From Daphnia pulex (taxonomy: Eukaryota > Arthropoda > Branchiopoda > Diplostraca > Daphniidae), in NCBI RefSeq assembly GCF_021134715.1, contig NC_060018.1, positions 11,983,501 through 12,047,500 on the forward strand: 64,000 nt of DNA, written 5' to 3'. Positions within the stretch are counted from its first letter, which is position 1. The number at the start of each line of letters is the position of its first letter. Positions 10,188 to 20,574 of the stretch are shown in pieces. The notes under the pieces were generated by a model that saw only the letters and a list, made by a program, of their open reading frames with translations, was not told the DNA's origin and searched no databases. Position numbers and translations under genes: made by a program.

Positions 10188-13100
10188 ATGAATCCTATTA
10201 CAAACTTCCTTGCTTTTTTCTTGCGTCAATGGATCCTCTTTTTCCACCTAGAGGATTCCATTTTTTCCCTGACTTCTGTCGTCCCCGCAGCTCCACGTCT
10301 GCAATCGGACTCACAACCCGGTTCGGGAGTGACCCTTGAGGCACATCCCAGATCGGACGACAGACTTTTCCCAGACTCTCTTTTCCCAAATTGGGCCATC
10401 CGTTGTTTCAAATGGATGCGACCCATTTCCCCGAATTTTAACATCGCAGCAGATCCACGCCTGCTAATCCCGGTCTCTCAATCAGGATCGTCGACGGACA
10501 CACACAACAACCGTGTGTCTCTCGAACAAGATCCGACCGGATCCCAAACCCATCCGACTGTTACCTCTGTCGCGGGAAATTTGCACAACGAACAACACCT
10601 TAAAGTGCAAGTAGACAGACAACAGCCGAATGAACCTGATCATGACGTAGTTAACAGTCTCAAACAACAACTCGTAGCTACGTCATTGGCTCGCGACAGC
10701 TTGCGAATTAAGAACACTAAATTGAGAAAATCTTCCGTCTCGAAACAACAAAAACACGAGAACGAAATCAAAGACTTGAAAAATTCCAACGATGAATTAA
10801 TTTCTAAGTTGAATGAATCTCAACACCATAACGAGATTTTGGAGCACCAACACGCCCAAATGGAACGCACACTTCACTTGAAGATTTCCGAACTGGAGGA
10901 CAGTTGTTTACGACAAAAAATACTCGGACAAAAATTTGTATCAGCGTCATTGGCTCGCGACAGCTTGATGCGTGTGAAAAACAATCAGTTGATAAAGTCT
11001 CATGCCCGCAAGCAACAGGAACACCATCAAAAACTGGATGATTTGAACCGTTCGCACCATGAATTAGTTGCTGAGTTAAATCAATCGAAACTCGAAAACA
11101 AACTTTTGGGTCAAAAACAAGCCCAAATGGAAATTAACAGCCACGTCAAGATTTCTGAACTGGAAGAAAACTGTTTACGACTAACGAAGGAGAAGGAAGA
11201 TCTCGCTGTGAAATTGATACAAGCCGAGTCCGATGTTAAATCACTTTCTTCGTCATTTGAAAACCAGAGGGAAACAGTTTCCAACTTGGAAAACAGGATT
11301 TTGGATTTACAATCGAAGAAACCAACTGTGCCGAACGCATCCTCCCAGGGAACACAGACAGACACAAGTCACATAACAGTTTTGCCTTATTCCCTACCGA
11401 AAACCTACGATCGTGCATTTCTCATGCAGAGAAAATCTTTTGGCAATAAGAAACCCCAATGTCTTCTTTCTGAGATTGTCCGTAAAGGCACTATAGGCAT
11501 AAACTCATCCACAATAACCGAACCACCACCTCCACCAAAAAGACAGATAAAGCTGTTTGATATGAAACCATCAGAGCGTGTCGTTGACACATCAAATGTG
11601 TGGAAGCCAAGAAGAGCGACGCCCGCTGCAGCCACTGTCACATCAGCAACAGACGTGGTTCTCAAAACGGTGCGCGGGATTTTAAACAAGATGACGCCGG
11701 CCAGCCACGAGCGATTCTTGGCAAAGATCGTAGCTCTGGAAATTAATAATGAAGAAAGTCTCTCTGGAGTTATTAAACTTTTTTTCGAAAAAGCTCTAGA
11801 TGAACCAATATATGCCGCCACGTACGCTCAAATGTGCCAGGCATTGGCCACCAAACAAGTCGCATCTTCAACCGATCCAACAGAAATTGTCACTTTTAGA
11901 AAGTTGTTGCTTTCTCGCTGCCAGAAAGTGTTCCAAAAGGACAGCGATTCCCTCGTTGACGTTGAGAAGAAGAGAGAAGAAGTAGAAAATGCAGACACGA
12001 AAGAGAAGAAGAAACTACTTGAGACGGAACTATATGATCTCGTAGAACGGAACCGAAGAATAACTCTAGGAAATATCAAGTTCATTGGAGAGCTCTACAA
12101 GGTGGGAAACATTTCCGAAAATGTCATGCACAGTTGTATACGTCGTCTTCTCCAAGCACCGGACGAGGAAGCGACTGAGTCCTTGTGTCGCTTATTGACA
12201 ACAATCGGAAAAGGCTTGGAGAACCAGAAAAACATCGGAATTATGAATTCTTACTTCCATGCAATGGAAACAATCACGAAACAAAACAACATCTCAAACC
12301 GCATCCGTTTTATGGTCCAAGACGTTTGCGACTTACGAAAACGCAATTGGATACATCGAAATGAGCCCTGTAGTCCTAATACCAACACAGTTGAAAATAG
12401 AAAATCAAAAAGTGCTGACGAGCCAGTTGCGTCCACTCTCCAAACCACCAAGTTGGCGACAAAAGAATTTGGCTGTGAATCAAAGAAACTACCGAGCAAA
12501 ATTCTGACTACCGAACAGGGGACCTGTGACGACGTAACCTGTGGATTTCAGTCCGATAAGGAAACGACTCGACTTTTAACGAAGCAACAGCAGTTTCGAC
12601 CCTACAACATACCGGATCGTATTGACCAAACCAAACAGCCTGTTCCAGCCGCAGGGTCTGCCAAACAACAAGTTCAATTCGCATCTATCGATGCCCGCTA
12701 CCAGAACAAACCAATGAATGGGTACACGGTGACGAGTGGCGACGGTTTAGATTCGATTATCAAGTCCGAGAGTCTTCCGTCAAGTACTCAACTCCGGCGG
12801 TCGGCTGCTAGCGAACTAAAGAATAAACAAACCACCCAGACGAATTCACCCCCAACGGAGGTCACTAAAATGACTAAAACAGGTCAAACAGACTCGACCA
12901 AAAATTCTCCAACAGGCCTCGTAATAGCTGAAAAACAAGTTGAACAGCCAACGAAAAAGCCTTCTTCAAATGCGTCATCGCCCGATTTTGTCATTTTGTC
13001 ATCCGTGACGAAAGAAGTAAACTATGACGAGATTGTCGTGACTGGAATTCAGAAGTCAGACTGCGGGCGAGTCATCGGACGAGCTGGATCCAACATTAAG

Positions 13101-13409
13101 AGATTACAAGAGGAGTATGGAGTGAAGTTAAGTTTTTTCGAGGATACACTTTACATTTACGACGGAGATGCTGAGGGACGCAGGGCCGCCTGTAGCGACG
13201 TGATTGATAATCTACCTGTAACGATCGAATGTCGGAACTTGGTTCTTACTAAGAAGGTTTACTCAACCACTTACATTAAACAATTAAATTTTCAAAACAG
13301 CGTGCGCATTTCCCGCCCATCTCCAGAAAACAAATTCCTTACCATTTCGGGAACTTTAGAAAAATGCCGTCAGGTCTACCAAAAACTACTGCAAGCCGGT
13401 AACCAATAG
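10188..13409 (+). CDS. Intronless eIF4G-like protein with coiled coil, MIF4G and KH domains
   Basis: One open frame of 1073 codons with no intron. Residues 1-35 are hydrophobic. Residues about 160-345 are a long coiled coil made of two diverged copies of a unit of about 88 residues; each begins with a SLARDSL block (near 165 and 253) and carries LKISELE or VKISELE near its end. Residues 407-413 read YDRAFLM, matching the eIF4E-binding YxxxxL-phi motif, and NVWKPRR follows. Residues about 488-722 match MIF4G (GILNKMTP, FIGELYKVG, CRLLTTIGK, RFMVQDVCDLR). Residues about 945-1010 form a KH domain with VIGRAGSNI. The MA3 and W2 domains of animal eIF4G are absent. MIF4G normally binds eIF4A and RNA; the role here, translation control with RNA targeting, is inference. 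Lack of introns suggests a retrogene. The frame looks intact and under constraint. Confidence 0.85.
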   Translation: MNPITNFLAFFLRQWILFFHLEDSIFSLTSVVPAAPRLQSDSQPGSGVTLEAHPRSDDRLFPDSLFPNWAIRCFKWMRPISPNFNIAADPRLLIPVSQSGSSTDTHNNRVSLEQDPTGSQTHPTVTSVAGNLHNEQHLKVQVDRQQPNEPDHDVVNSLKQQLVATSLARDSLRIKNTKLRKSSVSKQQKHENEIKDLKNSNDELISKLNESQHHNEILEHQHAQMERTLHLKISELEDSCLRQKILGQKFVSASLARDSLMRVKNNQLIKSHARKQQEHHQKLDDLNRSHHELVAELNQSKLENKLLGQKQAQMEINSHVKISELEENCLRLTKEKEDLAVKLIQAESDVKSLSSSFENQRETVSNLENRILDLQSKKPTVPNASSQGTQTDTSHITVLPYSLPKTYDRAFLMQRKSFGNKKPQCLLSEIVRKGTIGINSSTITEPPPPPKRQIKLFDMKPSERVVDTSNVWKPRRATPAAATVTSATDVVLKTVRGILNKMTPASHERFLAKIVALEINNEESLSGVIKLFFEKALDEPIYAATYAQMCQALATKQVASSTDPTEIVTFRKLLLSRCQKVFQKDSDSLVDVEKKREEVENADTKEKKKLLETELYDLVERNRRITLGNIKFIGELYKVGNISENVMHSCIRRLLQAPDEEATESLCRLLTTIGKGLENQKNIGIMNSYFHAMETITKQNNISNRIRFMVQDVCDLRKRNWIHRNEPCSPNTNTVENRKSKSADEPVASTLQTTKLATKEFGCESKKLPSKILTTEQGTCDDVTCGFQSDKETTRLLTKQQQFRPYNIPDRIDQTKQPVPAAGSAKQQVQFASIDARYQNKPMNGYTVTSGDGLDSIIKSESLPSSTQLRRSAASELKNKQTTQTNSPPTEVTKMTKTGQTDSTKNSPTGLVIAEKQVEQPTKKPSSNASSPDFVILSSVTKEVNYDEIVVTGIQKSDCGRVIGRAGSNIKRLQEEYGVKLSFFEDTLYIYDGDAEGRRAACSDVIDNLPVTIECRNLVLTKKVYSTTYIKQLNFQNSVRISRPSPENKFLTISGTLEKCRQVYQKLLQAGNQ

Positions 13410-14087
13410 TTTTTTTTCTTTTTTTTTTTTAATTTAAGTTAAATGATGAGTAATGCTGAACAGTCAGTCTAGCCATCGGTAATTGTTGGCTTGCGATGAC
13501 GCTCCTCCTCGCGACAATCCGAAAGAATCGGTGGATGAACCCGTCAACGGAGTTGCTGCGGTGCACTGGTGTTTGCGAGTGTGGATTACCGAAATCCTTG
13601 GCACTGTACGAGTTGAGTTGTATATGGGAAAACACGAAAGTGTTGACCCATCACAAAACCTCTACAGAAAAAGGACTAGGTCGTCTTCACTCCACGCCGG
13701 TGTACAGCAGTTGACTACCTTGACGGGGGGTTTCATTACCCTCAAACGAGTCCATCGGTTCTTGACGTGCGTTGCGCTGGAGGTAGCGGACGAGCAAGTT
13801 GGCCATTATCGATTGTAGGGCTGGTTCAATGTCTTTTATTCGTGCTTTGATTTTTTCTCGTTTTCAATCGGAATAAAATTTCATTTAAAATTTCATATAT
13901 TTGACTTGTTGTGTCATTCAAATTTCAAAAGCTTCCACGTTCGATGTGTATACGCGCGTGCCGCTATACAGTAACTTCCTTGGTTCTTTACGAGGTATAA
14001 CTCTGAAAAAAAAACGTCTATAGCTAAAAATAAAAATTTTGGGTTTCTTGTACGTTCAAAGTCAAAAGCCAGTGATAAATCTTTAGT
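13410..14087. other. 3' flank of the eIF4G-like gene
   Basis: A poly-T tract follows the stop codon. AATAAA at 13872-13877 is a plausible polyadenylation signal. A 111-codon frame at 13483-13818 has no recognisable domain and I do not call it a gene. Confidence 0.5.
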
Positions 14088-14440
14088 GAGCCTTTCATCA
14101 AAGACGAGTTCGAAGTCTCGGAATGTGTCGTCGTCTTTGACGAGCCATCGATTTTGCCTCTAGAAGATGAAAAACAGTCAGCATCAACAAATGGTTTCGC
14201 AAGACAGCCCAGACGTTCAACAAAGGTTGCCTAACCGATCCGACAAAATAACCCGACCCGTGTACTGTTTCAGTATTTGAATATTTAACATTTAACGTCT
14301 ATCACATGAATAATGCCACAATCCCAGGAGCGGTGAGACCATGATCTTCATTTTAAAATGCAGCTTCAAAATTGTGACTTGTGAAATTGGTATAGCCTAT
14401 AACTGTGTTTTCTTACAAAATCTGAATATTGTGCGTACAT
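14088..14440 (+). pseudogene. Chimeric relic: fucosyltransferase piece joined to prolyl 4-hydroxylase 3' end
   Basis: Bases 14088-14170 encode EPFIKDEFEVSE and EPSILPLED, matching fucosyltransferase relic 2 at about 5700-5770. Only some 12 bases later, 14183-14251 encodes NKWFRKTAQTFNKGCL up to a TAA, matching the last prolyl 4-hydroxylase exon at about 9132-9199; similarity continues into the 3' flank to about 14440. It is a patchwork of two neighbouring gene families and cannot be functional in this form. Confidence 0.75.
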
Positions 14441-14730
14441 TTTTATCAAAATAGTAATTGATTCTTGCATTTTTTTTTAATTTGAACAAACTTCATAAAA
14501 TGAATTTTACTACAAATAGGAATACTTTTTGTTGGATGCACTAAGAGTAAAAAGCAAGTTATAAATAGTTCAACGAATTGTAACGGATCGCAACAAAACG
14601 TGGGATGGCTCAGTGTGGAGCGATGCGTCAACACTTTCTATATAACGTTACGTCAAAAAATAGCTAAATATCCAGTGTGATATTTGGTTGAGCCTAGAAA
14701 AGTTGCATAAGTAAGACGTTCTTCACCAAA

Positions 14731-15379
14731 ATGAATAACGAATCCCTTTTCCGTGTAAAACATTTGAAGATATTACGGAAAAAAAGTTCAATGCTCAACA
14801 CAGTGTCTTGGGGTTGTTGTTTTTCACGAGCAGTGTTTGTCATTTCGTCTTTATCAGCAGCCAGTCGACGACGTGTTTTACCAACGTCGCAATCCGCAAT
14901 CGTCAGTCGCAATCCTGCTCAGTTAATGGACAAGAGGTCACTCCAAGGAAAAAATACTTTTAACTTTGACGTAAGACAAATCAACTGGGAAAAATACATG
15001 GACGCTTATGTATTCGGCGTTCGAACACATCTATTCAAGGACGACTTGTGCACCGTGCCTAATGCAAAGAATCACTTGAAACAGTGAGTATCTGCATCAG
15101 AGTAATTTTTTATCGGATGAAAAGTTTAAATCTGCATTTTTAATTCATAATTTTTGACAGGATGAAAAATTGAAAATGCTGATTCGTCTTCGTTTCATCG
15201 GGGTTATATTTTTCTTCTTTTACCTTTTCTTGTCTAACTTCGTCTGTACGTCAAACTCAAATATTTCCACTGATATTTGTTCCGTTATTCATCCTTCGAA
15301 TTCCTCGGTTACTATTAAAAATTTTACAGCCGAAATATTTTCTTACACCAATCGCACTTTATTTCCCAAGAGTTTCTGA
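14731..15379 (+). pseudogene. FAR C-terminal fragment 2
   Basis: An open frame from 14731 carries a leader unlike FAR, then the FAR C-terminal signature ([27 protein letters not shown]) to a CA|GTGAGT donor near 15083. After an acceptor at about 15160 the expected membrane-anchor exon is present (IGVIFFFFYLFLSNF), but its start is shifted: the spliced frame meets TGA almost at once. The reductase domain is absent. Part of the leader (around 14875-14930) is repeated at 15950-16005. Confidence 0.7.
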
Positions 15380-15639
15380 TGGGATAGTGTTTCGTATACG
15401 CACCAACTTTATTTCTATGCCAATGTTTCGTTTAATTACTAAAATATGAGAGAAAATAGCAAATTGCCTGGTTTCTTTTCGTATAAGACTTAAAGATCGT
15501 TAATTTTACCCGTCTATATATAACAACGCAAGTGCACATAGCCCAAGATTATAAAACGCTTGCACAAACTATGTTATTACCCAGGCTTGTTCTTGCACGT
15601 TGAGTCGCCGACTCTTTATTTCAATTCTCTGGACCTAAC

Positions 15640-15848
15640 CTAACCGAATAGATTTCCTGGTTGTACACGAGAGCGCATAGGATGTCTTGAATTCTACACG
15701 ATGCGCGAAAGAAATTATGTTAGTCGCAACCCTGTCCAGCTGACGGGCAAGATGTCAAATGATGAGAAAAACATGAGAAATGAGAACAACATGAGAAAAT
15801 ATTCAAAGACGACTTGAGTACGGTACTTTACCCGCAGCAAGAAAGATC
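15640..15848 (+). pseudogene. FAR C-terminal fragment 3, strongly decayed
   Basis: Readable pieces match the FAR exon that contains the REWNF motif: an LEFYTMR-like segment near 15690, a Q-L-T-G-K-M-S stretch near 15735, and FKDDLS near 15805, separated by deletions and stops. It lies directly upstream of fragment 4. Confidence 0.55.
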
Positions 15849-16462
15849 TTGAACAAGTCAATATCTATAAGCAGTTGGACACATTTGAAAAGTAAATTTG
15901 ATCTTTTTGGTCGGACTTGCGCTACTTTTCTGCAGCAGCCAGTCGACGAACGTGTTTTACCAACGTCGCAATCCGCAATCGTCAGTCGCAATGCTGCTCA
16001 GTTAATGGACAAGATGTCAGTTCAAGAAAAAATTACTTTCAACTTTGACGTACGAAAAATCGACTGGGAGACATACATGACTACTTTCGCGGTTGGAGTT
16101 CGTGAATATCTTTTCAAAGACGATTTGAGTTCCCTATACCTGCTGCCAGAAAGAATTTGAACAAGTAATATTGAATGCTAAAAAAAAAGAATTTGTTATT
16201 CTGAAACATTAATTTTGAATTGTCTGTTTCTAACAGGATGAAACTGTTAAGGATGGTGGTTCATTTTGTCATCTTGGGATTGATGCTATTATTCCTCTAC
16301 GCCCTCTGGACCAAATTCGCGACGGAGACTTCGTCGATAGTTTCGTTTTTATTCCAAAACACAAATAACTCGTCTACTGTTCAGGATATTTTAGAAAATG
16401 AACAATTTTTCAGAGTAAAATCAGCACATATTCTTCCTCTAAAATCAGAGCTAGAATTGTAA
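15849..16462 (+). pseudogene. FAR C-terminal fragment 4 (copy of the 1.4-1.8 kb exons)
   Basis: Carries the same last two exons as the gene at the window start: [24 protein letters not shown], then an anchor exon from about 16238. The first exon has an extra base relative to the parent near 16136 (SLYLL instead of SLPAA), shifting the frame into an early stop. The upstream leader resembles that of fragment 2. Reductase exons are missing. Confidence 0.75.
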
Positions 16463-18308
16463 GTGGAACAGCGGTTATTACTAACATACGGGCTAGCTTA
16501 TACAATAGTTAAACATATACAGCTTCATTTATATAGATAGCCTTTGGAGTTTGGACTGTGACTACTTCTTTATCGTTAAAAAATTGTTATTTTGGTCGTA
16601 CAATAAATAATAGAAGTTGAAATTTTCAAACATGTGCTGTCAAACCATCCAAGCTTCTTGGCGAAAAATAATCGTGTGCATTTACACTGGGACGAAGTGG
16701 TCCAATTCGTCCTATACTGTAGTAAACTCCACTTGAAGTGGAGTTTACTACAGTATGATGGGACAAATTATGCACATTTTAACAGCTAAACGTTTATGCT
16801 TGCAAAACAAAAGCTCTCGATGAGCACCTCTTGCAAAAGATGAATCTGAGTGCAACAGTGAATGGCGATTTTCTCTTGTGCAGATTGTTCGTCGTCAAGC
16901 GTGGAAAAATGAAAATCAATGCCCTTATAACTTATTGTCAACTTCGAATCGCATTGTATATCAAGATTTTTGTCTTCCGCGAGGTCTTCCGTTTGTTCCA
17001 CGGATTAAATCCCGTAAGCTTGCCCATCCTCCATTTCGGTATATGTGCGGGTCTACTCAAACCGTTACTACTTTCGGTTCTTGCTATATGTGGCTTTATG
17101 TGCAAGTCAAAAGTTTAAATCTCGCGGGTTCAAATTAGCGCATTTTGTAGTAGCAACATGCCAGTAGCTCCTATAGATATGGGCAGCACGGAGGCGCTTT
17201 GACCCGGAATTCACAAGCACCACTGCAGTTCACTCGTAAAAGAAGAAAAAAATCTTAACACTGTTATTTTACCAACTTTCTTCTTTACAGTTAGTGCATA
17301 AAGGCTTCAAGCATATACTGTCCTATGATGCTTGCAGTATACAAGATACTTGGTCGTACACGGATTTATCGTCAAAGGCCTTTTCAAGAAGTTTCCCAGT
17401 GAGAAAAAACCGGAAAAAAACAAAAGATGACATAAAATAAATATTGAGGACTTGAGAACCGATTAAGACAAGTGACTTTTACCTAAATCTGGACACATGG
17501 ACCAGCAATCAATCAATCCTACCATGAAAAGGGAATCCCCAATGTGAAATTAAGTACTGGGGGCTTCAGCCATGTTGCAACAAAATTAATTATTTCAATA
17601 AAGCTCGGCGTCTCGAATTTTATTTAATTTGGAATTTGTTATGTTCACACGGCCACTACTAGGCATCACGGGTCGGCCAACAGACCCGGTGGAAGACGAC
17701 TTGATACCATCAAGCATGATGTTACTTGCTACATTTTTTCTACAGCCAACTATGCGTTAGACGATAACTGGTACCCGTAAGGAAATCTCAACCCAACCCC
17801 AAGAGACTCTTTTTACGTGTAACAACCCCTTAGCCAATCCCCAGCTAGGGACCCATAGTTTAAACTGCCCAAGTGTGTCCACCGCACTACGGCGATGGCC
17901 TGCCCTGGCTGTAGCAATTTGTTGAATCAGTTGACGCTACATAATCGCTTCCCGAGGGAGCCACAGCGGCTGTATGAGCAACTAACAATTCTCACTTGGG
18001 GGTTCGAACCCTGGTCTCAACGTGCAACACTGCACCCACTCATAAATGACGCCTTATCCAATACACCCACTCGCTCCCTCTTAATAATTGAAAAAGAAAA
18101 TGCTTTTGTATTTCAGTGGATGACCAGCAAACATGAAATAATCGGGTGTATCGATGATGAATCGATATCGATACTGTAAAATGTAAACACACGTTGTGAA
18201 ACAAGAATCCGGCGAATTTAAAAAGAGGCGCACAAAAAAGCCCAAACTGTTCTGGCGATATAGGCGATAGTCGATGGCCGCCGACCGGCCGACCCGGATC
18301 AGTTCCTG
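16001..18308. repeat. Segmental duplication, copy B (partner about 1371-3617)
   Basis: Nearly identical to copy A in order and content, but with an extra hairpin insertion at about 16700-16760 and a small deletion near 17150. No gene other than the FAR tail is seen in it. Confidence 0.9.
16714..16756. repeat. Perfect 21-base inverted repeat (hairpin) present only in copy B
   Basis: Arms 16714-16734 and 16736-16756 are exact reverse complements around a single G. Weaker inverted similarity extends outward on both sides. Copy A has only the right arm (about 2059-2077). Confidence 0.85.
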
Positions 18309-19980
18309 CGGCCTATGTTGATTGAAATTTAATAAAAAAATTCTTTCAGTTGTCCCTAGAATTCGATATTTTTGCCACTTCACTGTATTTAATGTTAAAA
18401 TTTTAGTTCGCGCTTTAGCCTTAAAAAAAAATACTACGTAAGTAGTTAGGTCGCCCGACCCGGATATATTTGAGTCGTTTTTTAAATTTTAAAATTGCAG
18501 TTTAAAAAATTACAAAAGGTATAGCTTGATTCAAAGTACCTGATCAAAACAGTCAAAGAATTTTGTCCGAGGTGAAACAAAGACAACAACAACACACTCC
18601 ATTTGCTCGTGTCTTAATAATTCAACAAAGGGTAAATCGAGCCAGTAGTGTGTTTTGTGTCTGTTGAGTCGCCATGAAAAAGGAAAAAAACAACAATAAA
18701 TAATGGGCGTTGAATAATACATAAATCAAACTTCTCCTTCACGCCAATTTGCTCAATTTGACGAAATTAAAGAAAAGAGCGGCCGACTTCCTCCTATCAT
18801 TCGATCAGCAACTGCAACAACTACAGTATATAAGGTGAGATGGACACGTCCGGATAGAAATACGCGCGATTCACCACATCAAAAGTCGTAACGAAGACCC
18901 AGCACAAAGAGAAATTCAAAATCGATTCGAAAACGACTGATGCTGCAAATGAAATGAAAAAGTGATAGAGATGACGAAACGCTATTACTATGTACACAAC
19001 CTTTACTAAACAACATTCACAAGAGAAAAAGACAAATTGTCAAGGGACTCACCAGTCAGTCCGAAAATTCTCCTCCTCCGACAAGATGCAAACATCAAAA
19101 GCTCACAGGAATATCATTCTCACTTTGATGTTGTTGTCCGCTTTTCATCAACAGAGCGTTTCCAGTGTTTCTTAAGGAACGTACAGTTCCAAAGTGTTGC
19201 AGTTGAAGAGGAGGTCCGTGACTCCTCGCCTATAGGAGAAAGATGAAATTAAAAAACTGAAAGACCGCGTGAAAAACAAATTTTATGCGATTTTATGGCG
19301 TCTCAAAAAGTGTTAATTGATGAGGCTGATTATTAGAAAAAGATGGTAAAACTCGTTACTACTTTGCTTTGGAACTGTGTGACGCATGCATCATTAGATC
19401 AGATATTTTTACATCCTAATCACCCTCGAAAATACAAAGGACCCAATCTGCCGCACTACTCAACGATTTTCTTGGGATGGGATGTGGCAAGAAAACTAAT
19501 AAAATTTCGGGAGGGGAAGGGGTCATTGGGGTCAATAACTCGATTGCGTGACGACACCTAAAAGGCGCCATCGGCATTCTAAAGGGACTGGGTTACATTA
19601 CTATCGAGAGCTATAACAGCCAACGCGCAAGAGCGGCCATCATATAGAATCATTTAACTCTGATTGAAAAGAGAGAGCAACTGTTAAATAGACAGGTTTA
19701 CCAAAAACATCTGAATCAAGACATCGGTGACGGCGAATCAACTGTTTCTCACGCAATATCAAATGAAGATCATCCGGAAATAAATTCAATGTTTTATGCA
19801 CTACAAGCGTCAACTGGGAAAACAAGTTCATTTCGGAATGGCCCCTCCCCAACCTTCAAAAGCGTTATACAAGACTCTATGACAAAGTCGGTGGGCACTA
19901 GGCAAGTAATAGGCAGGGCAAATTGGCTATATAGTCGACTATAGCCTAGTTGCTAATATTATTAATTATCAAATGTACTT
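18309..19980. other. Unrecognised stretch with TATA-like site and a signal-peptide-like ORF
   Basis: TATATAAG at about 18832 resembles a promoter. An ATG at 19086 begins MQTSKAHRNIILTLMLLSAF, a plausible signal peptide, but the frame stops at 19175. Further open patches (EIKKLKDRVKNKFY near 19225, LLNRQVYQKHLNQDIGDG near 19670) suggest a decayed secreted-protein gene. I cannot name a family. Confidence 0.25.
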
Positions 19981-19989
19981 TGTATGTCA

Positions 19990-20250
19990 CAGTCACGGTT
20001 GTACACGAGAGCGCATAAGACGATGACGTTTCTAGAATTTTACGCGATGCGCCAATGAAATTTCGTAACGCCGCAACCCTGTCCAGTTGACGGACAAAAT
20101 GTCGAATAGAGAGCAGAGTACTTTGAATTTCTACGTACGCAAAATCGACTGGGAAACTAACATAGACACTTATGTAGCTGGAGTGCGCAAATAACTATTT
20201 AAAGACGATTGGGTACTCTACCCGCAGCAAGAAAGAACTTTTTGATAAGT
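19990..20250 (+). pseudogene. FAR C-terminal fragment 5, decayed
   Basis: Matches the same FAR exon again: LEFYAMR near 20030, [12 protein letters not shown] near 20128, and YVAGVRK then a stop before LFKDD near 20200. Several stops and shifts. Confidence 0.65.
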
Positions 20251-20574
20251 CAGTATTTAAAGCAATGGTACCAACAAGAGAACTAAAATCGGAAAATTTA
20301 ATCCTGGTAGGCCTACAGAATGAAACGTACGAAAAAAAAAAAGTGAATTCGCCTTGTAGTTCGGGACTTAGCTAGCTTATTAGCTATTTTTCTTCTAATC
20401 GACTTCGACATTCAGTTATGTGGAGTTAAGCACCTTTCTTTAGACTTGTCTAAAGCTGTCCTTAAAGTTTCCCTCGTCACGGGATTTTCCAGCATGTTCA
20501 ATTTATCTAAACAAACGAATGAATTAATTAACCTATTATGCTTCTCTCAGAGTTGAAATTTGTTTTGCTTTCAA

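Noticed and set aside
13483-13818. 111-codon plus-strand frame after the eIF4G-like gene
   Set aside because: No domain, overlapping alternative frames, and it lies in the 3' flank before the polyadenylation signal.
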